The notes under the pieces were generated by a model. It saw only the letters and a program-made list of their open reading frames with translations, did not search any database and was not told where the DNA came from. A DNA stretch of 64,000 nucleotides from CAWBRT01 sp963696525 (GTDB lineage Bacteria > Acidobacteriota > Terriglobia > Terriglobales > Acidobacteriaceae), in the NCBI GenBank assembly GCA_963696525.1, contig CAVOKO010000004.1, positions 1 through 64,000 of the forward strand. Reading direction: 5' to 3'. Below, piece by piece: positions 1 through 7,428 of the stretch; within the stretch, counting starts at the first letter, position 1, and each line of letters begins with the position of its first letter. A program made the translations under genes and the position numbers.

Positions 1-85
1 TTTTTCCCCGCATAAAACCTACCTGTTTTTGATTTCTGATCCGAATTGTCCTATCATTGTACTAGCCTCCCGGACAGGAGACCCA

Positions 86-1210
86 ATGGACACCATCATT
101 TACCCTCGTCATTCGGCGGATTGCGACCAGACGGCTGACCGCTACGCACCCCGCTGCGGCTGCCCGCTTTGGTTCCAATTTAACTGGAACCGGGCTTCCA
201 CCGTGCTGGACGGCAAAAAGCTAAAACGAGGTCAGAACAAGTGGACGGCCAACACCCGGTCGTGGTCGGAAGCTCAGACCAACGCTAAAAAGTTGGAAAA
301 GCACTTGGAAGACCTCCTCCAAGGCAAGACTGTCTGCCACGGTGTCACGGTTGAGGCCGCCATCAACGAGTGGCAGGTATTCCGTGAGAAGAACAAACTC
401 ACCAACACAAAGCCGAAGCTCATGGGACAGAAACTCATCGACTGGTGCGAGAAGAACGAGATTCTGCTTCTGACGGCAATCACGACAGACCGGGTGATGA
501 AGTTCCGCATGTCGCTGCCGTTCCGCACAGGCGACAGTAGTAGCTTGAAGGTGCATTGGGCGGTTATCAACGGATTCTTCAACTGGGCCCACGGCATGGG
601 ATATATCGACAAGAATCCCATCCCCACATCGAGGCAAAATCCGCAGTTTGCGATTCGGTACGACACAAAGGAAGTGAAGCCGCCAACCACGCAGGAGATT
701 GAAAAGGTTCTAACTACGGCTACCGGTCGAGTCAAGTTGCTTGCGCAACTCATGCGTGAGACGGCCATGGCTCTGGTGGACGCTCAAAAGTTCGATTCGG
801 CGACCCTGGAAGACGAGACGTTGATTCGCAGCAACCGCCGCAAAACGCACGAGAGGTTCCGAGTTCGCATCTCGTCGTCGTTGGCGAAGCAGCTTGAGGC
901 TCTGGGTTCCCCGGCTTTCCCCGGCACGTATCCGGAATGGCGTGAACGCCTCTACAAAGCCTTCCGTGAAGCCGGTGTGAAGATGACACCGCACGGCTTC
1001 CGTCACTTCCGCATCAGCGAGTGGCTAGCGCAAGGCGTCTCAGTCGCTGATGTGAGCAAGTGGGTCGGCACGTCAGAGAAGGAGATTCGCAAGACATACG
1101 AGCACTGGATTAAGGAAGCAGAAGACCGTTTGGACGAAGTGCAGAGGCAAGCTTGGCTGGCGCAAGGACTGGACGAGAACGGGAACCAGAGGAAACAACA
1201 ATTTCACTAA
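86..1210 (+). CDS. tyrosine recombinase / phage-type integrase
   Basis: Site-specific tyrosine recombinase, expected to integrate and excise the element to its right. The C-terminal catalytic domain shows the family residues: an Arg in LMRETAM, a Lys in NRRKTHERF, the HGFRHFR box and the nucleophile Tyr338 in IRKTYEHW. The N-terminal half has a Cys/His-containing segment (CGCPLWFQ) and a SAM-like core-binding region. An upstream TTG at 29 stays in frame, but ATG 86 is preceded by GACAGGAG five bases away, so this start is chosen (374 aa, normal length). It converges on the minus-strand block ending at 1308. Its position at the edge of the AT-rich block suggests an attachment site close to or left of base 1; none could be identified. 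Confidence 0.9.
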   Translation: MDTIIYPRHSADCDQTADRYAPRCGCPLWFQFNWNRASTVLDGKKLKRGQNKWTANTRSWSEAQTNAKKLEKHLEDLLQGKTVCHGVTVEAAINEWQVFREKNKLTNTKPKLMGQKLIDWCEKNEILLLTAITTDRVMKFRMSLPFRTGDSSSLKVHWAVINGFFNWAHGMGYIDKNPIPTSRQNPQFAIRYDTKEVKPPTTQEIEKVLTTATGRVKLLAQLMRETAMALVDAQKFDSATLEDETLIRSNRRKTHERFRVRISSSLAKQLEALGSPAFPGTYPEWRERLYKAFREAGVKMTPHGFRHFRISEWLAQGVSVADVSKWVGTSEKEIRKTYEHWIKEAEDRLDEVQRQAWLAQGLDENGNQRKQQFH

Positions 1211-1221
1211 AGTTCCAAAGA

Positions 1222-1297
1222 TTTTTTATCAGAATTCGGTGTTCTGATGGTCATTTGCCGGTGTTTTTAGTAGGGAATCGTAGGAGTTTAACTCCTA
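1222..1297. repeat. two short inverted repeats between convergent genes
   Basis: Between the integrase stop and the last minus-strand gene lie two perfect dyads: ATCAGAA/TTCTGAT (1228-1234 and 1242-1248, 7-base loop) and TAGGAGTT/AACTCCTA (1281-1288 and 1290-1297). A T6 run precedes the first. They may act as a convergent terminator or operator, but neither has a T-run on the correct 3' side, so the role is open. Confidence 0.45.
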
Positions 1298-1307
1298 AAG
1301 AAGCGGG

Positions 1308-1697
1308 TTATTTTGATGGTGCCAGATGCCAGACCCCCACCCGTATCCCAACAATCGCTTGTACCCCCGTTAGCGGCTCAAGGCAACATACCTTATCAAA
1401 GCTCTCTTCGTCTGGGACCCGAACGTTTTGGGGGCGCAAAAGTCGCTTCTCCAGTCGGTAGCCGGCGTCGCGGATGTCCGGGAAGCCAACCGTTGCTTCA
1501 AACATCACGGTGTCGCCCGGCTTAGCGGATTTAAAGATTTTGCCCGCGCGGTTGACCTGATTTTTCACAGGTCTGCCTGACGACAATTCGCGAATGTTCG
1601 CTAACTCAATGGATCGAACGGGCACGCCGCTGTTAGGAAAACCGGCGATAGGTTCGTGGGCGAGAATCCGGGCGCGGAATTTATATGACCTACTCAT
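1308..1697 (-). CDS. hypothetical protein of the integrated element
   Basis: A 129-residue protein of no recognised family. It is basic, with a central GDTVMFEATVGFPD segment and no membrane span or signal peptide. The start overlaps the stop of the preceding gene by four bases (ATGA), and AGGAG lies about eleven bases upstream, so it is probably the last gene of the minus-strand operon and translationally coupled. Function unknown. Confidence 0.6.
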   Translation of the reverse strand: MSRSYKFRARILAHEPIAGFPNSGVPVRSIELANIRELSSGRPVKNQVNRAGKIFKSAKPGDTVMFEATVGFPDIRDAGYRLEKRLLRPQNVRVPDEESFDKVCCLEPLTGVQAIVGIRVGVWHLAPSK

Positions 1698-1912
1698 TTC
1701 GTCACCAACTCCTGAACAACTTTTCCGTCAACGATTTTCATTGTGTAGATTTCGCACGGCTCTGGTTTACGCATCAAACTTCTTGGACAGACGGCGTGAC
1801 TCCAAACACTCTCGTCATCCGCTTTGACAATCAAGGCATCAATCTTAATCGGCTGTTTGCACCGTGGGCATCTGGTGGAATATTTCGCTGTGGTTCTTGC
1901 GTATTCAGACAT
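1694..1912 (-). CDS. small zinc-ribbon-like protein
   Basis: A 72-residue protein with CPRCKQPI followed by WSHAVC, a pattern typical of a small zinc ribbon. The start ATG lies inside the last codons of the polymerase gene (GTATGTCTGA), and the polymerase tail GAGGAGAAGAAG supplies the ribosome site. A longer start at 1933 would overlap the polymerase further and is not preferred. Presumably a small element-encoded accessory or nucleic-acid-binding protein; function not assigned. Confidence 0.6.
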   Translation of the reverse strand: MSEYARTTAKYSTRCPRCKQPIKIDALIVKADDESVWSHAVCPRSLMRKPEPCEIYTMKIVDGKVVQELVTK

Positions 1913-3881
1913 ACTTCTTCTCCTCTTCTTCAAATTTCTCTAACAATTGCATCATTCGTTCCCAAGTCTTAATGGCTGTAGGTTTCTTCTTTGGCACGAA
2001 CCTATCTGGATACCGCGTGACACCTACTTCTATTGGCACAACAGCACCGATGACATTCATAGACGCGCGGATCATACACTCTCTCATCAAGCGAACCGTG
2101 CGTTCTTCATCTTCTATCTCGCAGGTTAGAAACACGGCATCGTGTAGTGGTGCGCAAACATCTAATTTCATTTCTGACATATAGGTGATAGCCAACCGCA
2201 ACATCTCCGCGCCGTGGCTTTGCATAGGAAAGTTCTGGAGAGAGTTGATCAGGCTTTTCACTTTGCCGTATTCGTTGAGATGATCTTCTCTTTTCTTGCG
2301 CCCGAGTAACTGTCTCGTCCAGCCGAACTTGGTGCTGATTTTTCGCGTTGCCAGCGCTTCGTTTACAACATAGTTGATCCAGCACCAAAAGCGCGGGAAC
2401 AATCTCTTGTGAAGGCGCAGCAAGGCTTTGGCTTCATCCAATGTCATCCCGCACGCTTTAGCGATGGTGTAGGCTGTCTTTCCGTAGAGAACGCCCAACG
2501 CAACCGCTTTCAGGCGATCTCGCAGGACAGCGTGCTTCAATGCTATCTCTCGCGGATATGGTGACGCGTCTGGATTCTTGGTAGCGTCTTTAGGTAACAT
2601 ATTTGCCAAGACACCGAAGTTGATGTAGGGATCGCCCTGTGCCAGCATCTTTTGCATCTTCTTATCGCCGGACAAATACGCCGCGATCCAAACTTCTTGC
2701 GCACTCCAATCGGCTTCAATAACACACCAGTCTTTCTCTGGCTTCACAAGATGCCTAAAGGCAGGACTTCCGCCAGCCAGAATAAATAACGAAGATGACG
2801 GCGCACAGCGTGAAGTCACTGTTCCGAAATCCCAGAAATGAACGCGCGAACGCCCGTCACTACCAACAGGAAAACCCAAACCCAACTTTGTATTATTTCT
2901 CATCATTATGAGTTCGTGTAAAGGCACGAGTTCAGGATAGGTGTCAGACATCATTTCCAGCACGTCAACGCCGCGCTTCGCTTGCTTCTTTTTCTTTATC
3001 TTCCCGCCGCCGGTCTTAGGCCAAGCAGCCAGCCAGCCGCGTTCTTCTAAATACTTCTCCCAAAGTTTCGGCGCAATGTCATAACTATCTTCATTAAATA
3101 CGGGAAACTCTATCTTCGCCTGCTCGTAGATAGCATCAAGAATTTTTTCCCAATGGCCGGCAAGACGCTTTAACAAACCGGCATCAACGGGGATACCAAT
3201 GTGTCGCATCCAAGCAAAACCCCGCGCGGAGTGACAGTGGTAAATATCGCTTCGCAGGTCAACAAATTTGGGAAACCTGATTGAACTTGAAGCATCCCCT
3301 GTCGACCCTGTAAACATTCTCTCCAGCAAATTCGTAGTGTCTTTCACATCGTCTTCACAATAGAGAAGTATCCCAACCTGTTCGTAGTCTTCCGAGTAGG
3401 GGAAGCCGTGTAAGATCATACCTATCATCTGATCTTTTATATCTTGCGATCTCACGCGAATACCGTAGTGGCTACACACTCCGAGTAAACCAAACATTGA
3501 ATACTCGTTGTTCTTAGCCGTTTGCTTCATTGTCTTCAGCCGAAATTCTTCATTGTTGATGTGACGCCAACAGAAAAGTAAGTCAAGAATACGCGCTGGC
3601 ATCTCCCAGCCGAGTTGCAAGAACGTCATCAACTCCGCTTGCGCTGAGAACGCAACGAACAGCGATTTCTCACTTAGGTCAACAGGACACGACGGATACG
3701 GTGGTTCAGGTGGAAAGAACTGGCGGATGGTGTCGCCGGTTACAGGTGAATGAAAGACCGCGCAGACGGGATGTTGAAGATCACCGTCCGCGCCGTAGAA
3801 CTCGGTGTCACAGACCCAGATGTTTGTGAGTCCAGCACCGAGTGCGTTAAGGTTTGACAACAGTTCAATTGCCCAAGTCAT
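1905..3881 (-). CDS. family A DNA polymerase (PolA-like, phage/plasmid type)
   Basis: Replicative DNA polymerase of family A, 658 aa, without a 5'-nuclease domain. The N-terminal third carries 3'-5' exonuclease motifs: DTEF (Exo I, near residue 25), a probable Exo II around SAQAE, and YCEDDVKDT (Exo III). The polymerase domain has motif A DWSAQE, motif B RDRLKAVALGVLYG and motif C LHDAVF. Aligning motif B to E. coli Pol I places Leu462 at the position of Phe762, and motif C reads HDA instead of HDE. In viral PolA surveys the Leu variant is associated with temperate or slow replication, which fits the integrase here. It starts two bases after the upstream gene's stop, with a weak ribosome site. 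Confidence 0.92.
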   Translation of the reverse strand: MTWAIELLSNLNALGAGLTNIWVCDTEFYGADGDLQHPVCAVFHSPVTGDTIRQFFPPEPPYPSCPVDLSEKSLFVAFSAQAELMTFLQLGWEMPARILDLLFCWRHINNEEFRLKTMKQTAKNNEYSMFGLLGVCSHYGIRVRSQDIKDQMIGMILHGFPYSEDYEQVGILLYCEDDVKDTTNLLERMFTGSTGDASSSIRFPKFVDLRSDIYHCHSARGFAWMRHIGIPVDAGLLKRLAGHWEKILDAIYEQAKIEFPVFNEDSYDIAPKLWEKYLEERGWLAAWPKTGGGKIKKKKQAKRGVDVLEMMSDTYPELVPLHELIMMRNNTKLGLGFPVGSDGRSRVHFWDFGTVTSRCAPSSSLFILAGGSPAFRHLVKPEKDWCVIEADWSAQEVWIAAYLSGDKKMQKMLAQGDPYINFGVLANMLPKDATKNPDASPYPREIALKHAVLRDRLKAVALGVLYGKTAYTIAKACGMTLDEAKALLRLHKRLFPRFWCWINYVVNEALATRKISTKFGWTRQLLGRKKREDHLNEYGKVKSLINSLQNFPMQSHGAEMLRLAITYMSEMKLDVCAPLHDAVFLTCEIEDEERTVRLMRECMIRASMNVIGAVVPIEVGVTRYPDRFVPKKKPTAIKTWERMMQLLEKFEEEEKKYV

Positions 3882-3883
3882 TG

Positions 3884-4531
3884 CTATTGACCAAGCAACT
3901 TGCGGATGACAGTAGCATCTGGAGAGGCGATTACGAAAGCATCACCAAATACTTTGGCTAGGATTCCGTCAGGCCCGAACATATCCTGATCAGGAAACTG
4001 TGGTTGATCTTCTATCGCTTCGCTGGTGTGTGCCTTGCGGACTTTGCCCTGATTGTAACGGCGTGACCAAACTTTCTTGGCTGTCTCTACAACCTGACGA
4101 TCAGACACAGACCAGTTATCCAGACTGTCTCTGATAGGCCAAAGCCCGTAGTTACCGTCCTGAGTGAGATACAGATACAGGTTCGTTTGCTTAACGAATT
4201 TCTTCAGTGATGGTTGCTTCATACACCAGCCGCGCATCATCGGTGTCAACAAGAAGTATGACTTCCCGAAGCCGTCTTCTCGCTTCACAGTTAACAGCGT
4301 GCAAAGGATGCTGTGTCGTGGATCAGTGGAGACCCGTACAAACTCTTCGTCCGATGGAACGCCGAGTTCAATGGTCAGGTCACTGACATCCGTCGCAGCA
4401 ACGGACTCCGCCGTAAAGTTCTCCGCCGCGAACGGATCGGTTTGGGGGACAACTGGTTCAGATACTGTTGCCGGTTCTGGTGATCCGGTGAGTTCAACAT
4501 CTTCTTCTTGGAACTGTGAAAGTGTACTCAC
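3884..4531 (-). CDS. hypothetical protein upstream of polymerase
   Basis: A 215-residue protein starting with GTG, preceded by CAGGAGTAATAATC. The first 50 residues are acidic and low in complexity. The rest is compact, with segments ILCTLLTVKRED and SYFLLTPMMRGW. No family recognised. It sits two bases upstream of the polymerase and five bases after the HTH gene, so it is co-transcribed with both and may be a replication accessory protein; that role is inference from position only. In-frame codons further upstream lack a ribosome site and overlap the HTH gene. Confidence 0.65.
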   Translation of the reverse strand: MSTLSQFQEEDVELTGSPEPATVSEPVVPQTDPFAAENFTAESVAATDVSDLTIELGVPSDEEFVRVSTDPRHSILCTLLTVKREDGFGKSYFLLTPMMRGWCMKQPSLKKFVKQTNLYLYLTQDGNYGLWPIRDSLDNWSVSDRQVVETAKKVWSRRYNQGKVRKAHTSEAIEDQPQFPDQDMFGPDGILAKVFGDAFVIASPDATVIRKLLGQ

Positions 4532-4536
4532 GATTA

Positions 4537-4734
4537 TTACTCCTGTACCGTGCGAACACGGCTGGCAATGGTCGCCGCGTCCAATCCGCGTGGACGGTTG
4601 AGTCCGGCGTCTTTGGCGATACGACAAACGGTTGATAGAGAGACTTGGAACTGGTTCGCGATTTGAAACCAAGTTCGGTCAGGATTATTCTTGATGAAAT
4701 CAGCGATTGTTTGATGCGCAGATTTTGTTTTCAA
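4537..4734 (-). CDS. small helix-turn-helix DNA-binding protein
   Basis: A 65-residue protein dominated by a homeodomain-like HTH (WFQIANQFQVSLSTVCRIAKDAG), like resolvase or transposase-type HTH modules but without a catalytic domain. It begins with TTG, seven bases after GACAAAGGAG; no ATG fits. As the first gene after a 170-base gap it probably leads the polymerase sub-operon and may regulate it or bind element DNA. Confidence 0.7.
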   Translation of the reverse strand: MKTKSAHQTIADFIKNNPDRTWFQIANQFQVSLSTVCRIAKDAGLNRPRGLDAATIASRVRTVQE

Positions 4735-4903
4735 TTTACAACTCCTTTGTCAAAGCGAGAAAACTCGCTGGACACTTACTAATACTGAGTATTCTGAAAG
4801 TCAGAAGATATTTCTAACTGTCATTTAATCGACCGCCGTCGTCCAGTTCGCATCTACACCGCAGGTTGCTCACGGTCGCGGCTCGTGACGGCAGTCAAAC
4901 TTG
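4735..4903 (-). promoter_or_regulatory. probable promoter/leader region of the polymerase sub-operon
   Basis: This non-coding gap precedes the HTH gene on the minus strand. It contains the 13-mer AGTATTAGTAAGT (minus strand, 4774-4786), which recurs exactly on the plus strand at 8792-8804, also just upstream of a gene. A related GAGTATTAATAG lies at about 5868-5879, upstream of the gene starting at 5853. This suggests a shared early-promoter or leader element; no clear -35/-10 pair could be assigned. Confidence 0.4.
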
Positions 4904-5065
4904 TTAGTTTCTCGCGTTAGTCAACGTCTTCCAAATTCGGTCAAAACGTCTTGCTTCGTTGTAATCGTTGTCAAAGTCGTGCCATTCCGTAGCCGAATCT
5001 ATCAGGCGCACGAGGTCGTCAATCTGAGTTTCCGTCAATCTCATGTTCTTAAATTTGTTAGTCAT
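4904..5065 (-). CDS. small hypothetical protein (53 aa)
   Basis: A 53-residue protein starting MTNKFKNMRLTETQ, acidic and probably helical. AACAGGAG lies four to five bases before the ATG. The 29 bases around the start (5054-5082) are identical to those around the start of the 66-residue protein at 5587, so the two genes share a duplicated translation-initiation segment and the first residues MTNK. No family recognised. It is the last gene of its sub-operon. Confidence 0.6.
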   Translation of the reverse strand: MTNKFKNMRLTETQIDDLVRLIDSATEWHDFDNDYNEARRFDRIWKTLTNARN

Positions 5066-5079
5066 AAATCTCCTGTTAG

Positions 5080-5385
5080 TTAGTCAAGGTCAATGATCTG
5101 TTCAACGTTGCGAATTTGGTTGTAGCAAGTTCCGCAAAACCAGTAATCATGGAACCGGAAGATCGCCGGATAGGTGCAGGGCTCATAATCATAATCTATG
5201 TGATGTTCGAGATACTGCTGCCTTTGGCAACGCGGTGCCGTTAGTTTTTCACGCCAGCGTTGGGCGCAAAGCCAAGAACAAAACGTCGGATCGTCTGGAT
5301 GTGTACGAGTTTCTCTGTCGCGTCCCGGTCCCGTTATTTGACCGCAAGGACAGCACTTCAAATTATTTTCGCCTAGGTAATACAT
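5080..5385 (-). CDS. Cys-rich putative zinc-binding protein
   Basis: A 101-residue protein with two cysteine clusters: CCPCGQ followed by CSWLCAQRW, and FCGTCYNQ near the C-terminus. This suggests one or two zinc sites. The start follows the preceding stop by one base (TGA-T-ATG), and the ribosome site AAGGAG is encoded in the last codons of the upstream gene. Function unknown; probably an element-specific small protein. Confidence 0.6.
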   Translation of the reverse strand: MYYLGENNLKCCPCGQITGPGRDRETRTHPDDPTFCSWLCAQRWREKLTAPRCQRQQYLEHHIDYDYEPCTYPAIFRFHDYWFCGTCYNQIRNVEQIIDLD

Positions 5386-5386
5386 A

Positions 5387-5587
5387 TCACTCCTTATCCA
5401 GCGCGGTCATTACAACACCTATCATCCGCGCGTGCTGTGATGCGGTGTGAGTCATTGAGTAACAACGGAAGAAGTGATGCATAGACGCAACACACACATC
5501 GTTCTCGTTGCTACCTTCGGATACATCTTCATAACTCCAAAGGAGCGCGGCTACATCGGCTGTCATTAACGCAAGTTTGTTAGTCAT
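5387..5587 (-). CDS. small hypothetical protein (66 aa)
   Basis: A 66-residue protein beginning MTNKLALMTADVAA, with no recognised domain, signal or membrane span. AACAGGAG stands just upstream of the ATG within the 29-base segment repeated at 5054-5082. Its stop is separated from the next start by a single T. Unknown function. Confidence 0.55.
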   Translation of the reverse strand: MTNKLALMTADVAALLWSYEDVSEGSNENDVCVASMHHFFRCYSMTHTASQHARMIGVVMTALDKE

Positions 5588-5601
5588 AAATCTCCTGTTA
5601 G

Positions 5602-5853
5602 TTACTGCTCAACCGGCTCAACGCCGATAAAGCCGTCACGGATGTAAAGTTGATGTGGTGTACTGGTTCCGCAGCCGGCGATGGAAACCGGCGGAAATGC
5701 GTGGACCTGTTCTACTTGGCTGTAACGGTTACAGTCACAGCCGCTAACGGTGCAACCGGCAGCGAAGACGTGTGCGTTATGCGAGTGTTCGCAATCACAC
5801 ACGAGATCGCCGTGTGATGCTGTCGGACAATGCTTACAGGTTGTTTTAGACAT
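5602..5853 (-). CDS. small Cys-rich protein
   Basis: An 83-residue protein with an N-terminal Cys/His-dense region (CKHC, CDCEHSHNAH, GCDCN) that probably binds zinc or another metal. TAGGAGTAACAAA precedes the ATG and GAGTATTAATAG precedes that, resembling the leader of the plus-strand gene at 8815. No family assignment. Confidence 0.55.
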   Translation of the reverse strand: MSKTTCKHCPTASHGDLVCDCEHSHNAHVFAAGCTVSGCDCNRYSQVEQVHAFPPVSIAGCGTSTPHQLYIRDGFIGVEPVEQ

Positions 5854-5895
5854 TTTGTTACTCCTATCTATTAATACTCACGGTAGTCTGTGAAC

Positions 5896-6048
5896 TTAAT
5901 TATCATTGTCAATCGTGAACCAAATCCTGCAAGCGCGGCATTGGCCTCCGACGATTGATTCCGCGATCTCGTCCGCTATATCTCTCGGTGTCATTGTTGC
6001 GCTATACTCCGCGCGGCACTTCTCGATTTCTTCTTGAGATGACTTCAT
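5896..6048 (-). CDS. small hypothetical protein (50 aa)
   Basis: A 50-residue protein starting MKSSQEEIEKC and ending with CRACRIWFTIDNDN, so a single CxxC pair is present. The start ATG follows the radical SAM stop by one base (TAG-T-ATG). The longer frame upstream would lie entirely within the radical SAM gene and is rejected. The ribosome site is weak (AAGAGAAA). Function unknown. Confidence 0.5.
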   Translation of the reverse strand: MKSSQEEIEKCRAEYSATMTPRDIADEIAESIVGGQCRACRIWFTIDNDN

Positions 6049-6049
6049 A

Positions 6050-6886
6050 CTATTTCTCTTGTGTAGGATGAAACATAGATCTGAACCTATATTCGTCCGT
6101 TGGTGTGTAATGTGGATCAGGCATGAATTTCCAAAGCGTATGCTTGGCGTACCAAGTGCGTTTGTAGGATTCACAACGCGCAATAAAATCAGCCGTGTAT
6201 ACAGTCCAATCAAACGATCCGTCATAATATCCGTCTGGCAGACGCTGACCGCGCGTTGTCATTAGACCGCTTTTATAGTGGTCAACATACGCGTGCGTCC
6301 GTTCGATTACTTGCAGAGATGAAGCAGGAGAGATGATTGGTTCTTGACTAATCCAAGTGTAGATTCCGGCAGAGTAGAACTCTTTCAGAGCAGCCAACCG
6401 CGTAGATGGATGTGGAGCGTCATGTTCCCAATACGCGATTTCCGCTTCATCAAAAGTAGAGAGTGAGACGCCGAGACAATCTATTCGCGGATCAAACAAC
6501 ATGATGTCCTTGAGCGCGTTCGTTGGATTCTTGGTTAAGACACAGACGCCGTAATCGCTATCGTGGAGTATCCTGATAGTTCTCGCGGTTAATGTGTCGT
6601 TTGGGTTCGCGTAAACATCTCCGCTATACTCCAACAACACTTGGTGTCTAGGCAGATGCTTCTTCTCACGGTCCTTGACGCTTGCAAGTAAGTTGAGCAG
6701 ATAGTCTGCCTTGGCTCGCGATGTAGTCCAGTTTTCTCTCGCTACGCGAAAGGATGCTGGACCGTAACAATACCGACAGCCGTGTGGACAACCTACTTCA
6801 CGGTTGAGCGCGAGCCGGGCGAACTCCGTAATTCCGCCCGGTTCGTAGATTAGGTTTTTGTTTACGGCTTTGACTCGCATACACAT
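6050..6886 (-). CDS. radical SAM protein, spore-photoproduct-lyase-like branch
   Basis: A 278-residue radical SAM enzyme. Cys33, Cys37 and Cys40 (CPHGCRYC) form the CX3CX2C site for the 4Fe-4S cluster that cleaves S-adenosylmethionine. The general build (N-terminal cluster, YSGDVYANPND, VLTKNP, SLSTFDE, ISQEPIIS) matches the SplB / Rv2578c-like proteins often annotated as DNA repair photolyases. Substrate unknown; repair or modification of element DNA is a reasonable guess. The start is set at 6886, one base after the preceding stop (TGA-T-ATG); the earlier in-frame ATG would overlap the upstream gene by more than 50 bases. Confidence 0.75.
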   Translation of the reverse strand: MCMRVKAVNKNLIYEPGGITEFARLALNREVGCPHGCRYCYGPASFRVARENWTTSRAKADYLLNLLASVKDREKKHLPRHQVLLEYSGDVYANPNDTLTARTIRILHDSDYGVCVLTKNPTNALKDIMLFDPRIDCLGVSLSTFDEAEIAYWEHDAPHPSTRLAALKEFYSAGIYTWISQEPIISPASSLQVIERTHAYVDHYKSGLMTTRGQRLPDGYYDGSFDWTVYTADFIARCESYKRTWYAKHTLWKFMPDPHYTPTDEYRFRSMFHPTQEK

Positions 6887-6887
6887 A

Positions 6888-7427
6888 TCAGTCTCTTTTA
6901 CTCCTAATACTTCGCGCAGTGTCCCGATAAGGATCGTCACCTAATTCGTTAGCGAGTTGTGTTCCTTCCGAGAAGAAATGTTCCCAACCTCGTCCAAGTT
7001 CTTTGCCAGTTCCGGTGTGCTTGTCCAGCGCGAAATCTGGAATTTCGCGAACAGGACGAGGACCTTCGCAATAACAGATTCCGGCATTGTCAACGCACCT
7101 AGATTTTGGTGCGCGGACCAGCATCAGGATAGCCTGAACGAAGAACAACCTACCTTTGCCGTTGATGCGCTGGTCTTTCTCCGTCTCTAGCCAGCCGTGC
7201 CGAAGCACCGTGATCTTCAAGTGCATAAGTGGATCAGCCATGCCAACATCTTCACTCGCGATAATGACCAACCGTGACCAAGCGTGCGGCGCGGCACCGT
7301 ACAAGAATAGTTCCGTGCCCCAAAAGAGTGCGCCATCTTCATCTCCGCGCCGAATACATTTTTGTAGCGCGGAGAGACACTCGTAAAAATCGTATTGCGA
7401 TTCCATAAACCATGCTGTGCCTGACAT
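6888..7427 (-). CDS. RarA/MgsA C-terminal-domain-like protein without ATPase
   Basis: A 179-residue protein resembling the C-terminal assembly domain of the RarA/MgsA clamp-loader-like ATPases. It contains ALFWGTELFLYG, VIIASEDVGMADP, a conserved hydrophobic core and GRGWEHFF near the end. The AAA+ module is absent. RarA acts at stalled replication forks, so a stand-alone copy next to a DNA polymerase may bind SSB or tetramerise with host RarA; this is inference. The start is one base after the upstream stop (TGA-T-ATG), in a GAGACTGATATG sequence identical to the next junction at 6886. Confidence 0.6.
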   Translation of the reverse strand: MSGTAWFMESQYDFYECLSALQKCIRRGDEDGALFWGTELFLYGAAPHAWSRLVIIASEDVGMADPLMHLKITVLRHGWLETEKDQRINGKGRLFFVQAILMLVRAPKSRCVDNAGICYCEGPRPVREIPDFALDKHTGTGKELGRGWEHFFSEGTQLANELGDDPYRDTARSIRSKRD

Positions 7428-7428
7428 A

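Noticed and set aside
1..85. Attachment site or tRNA at the left end
   Set aside because: No tRNA-like cloverleaf, and no repeat shared with the 9486 or 11330 junctions could be found by eye.
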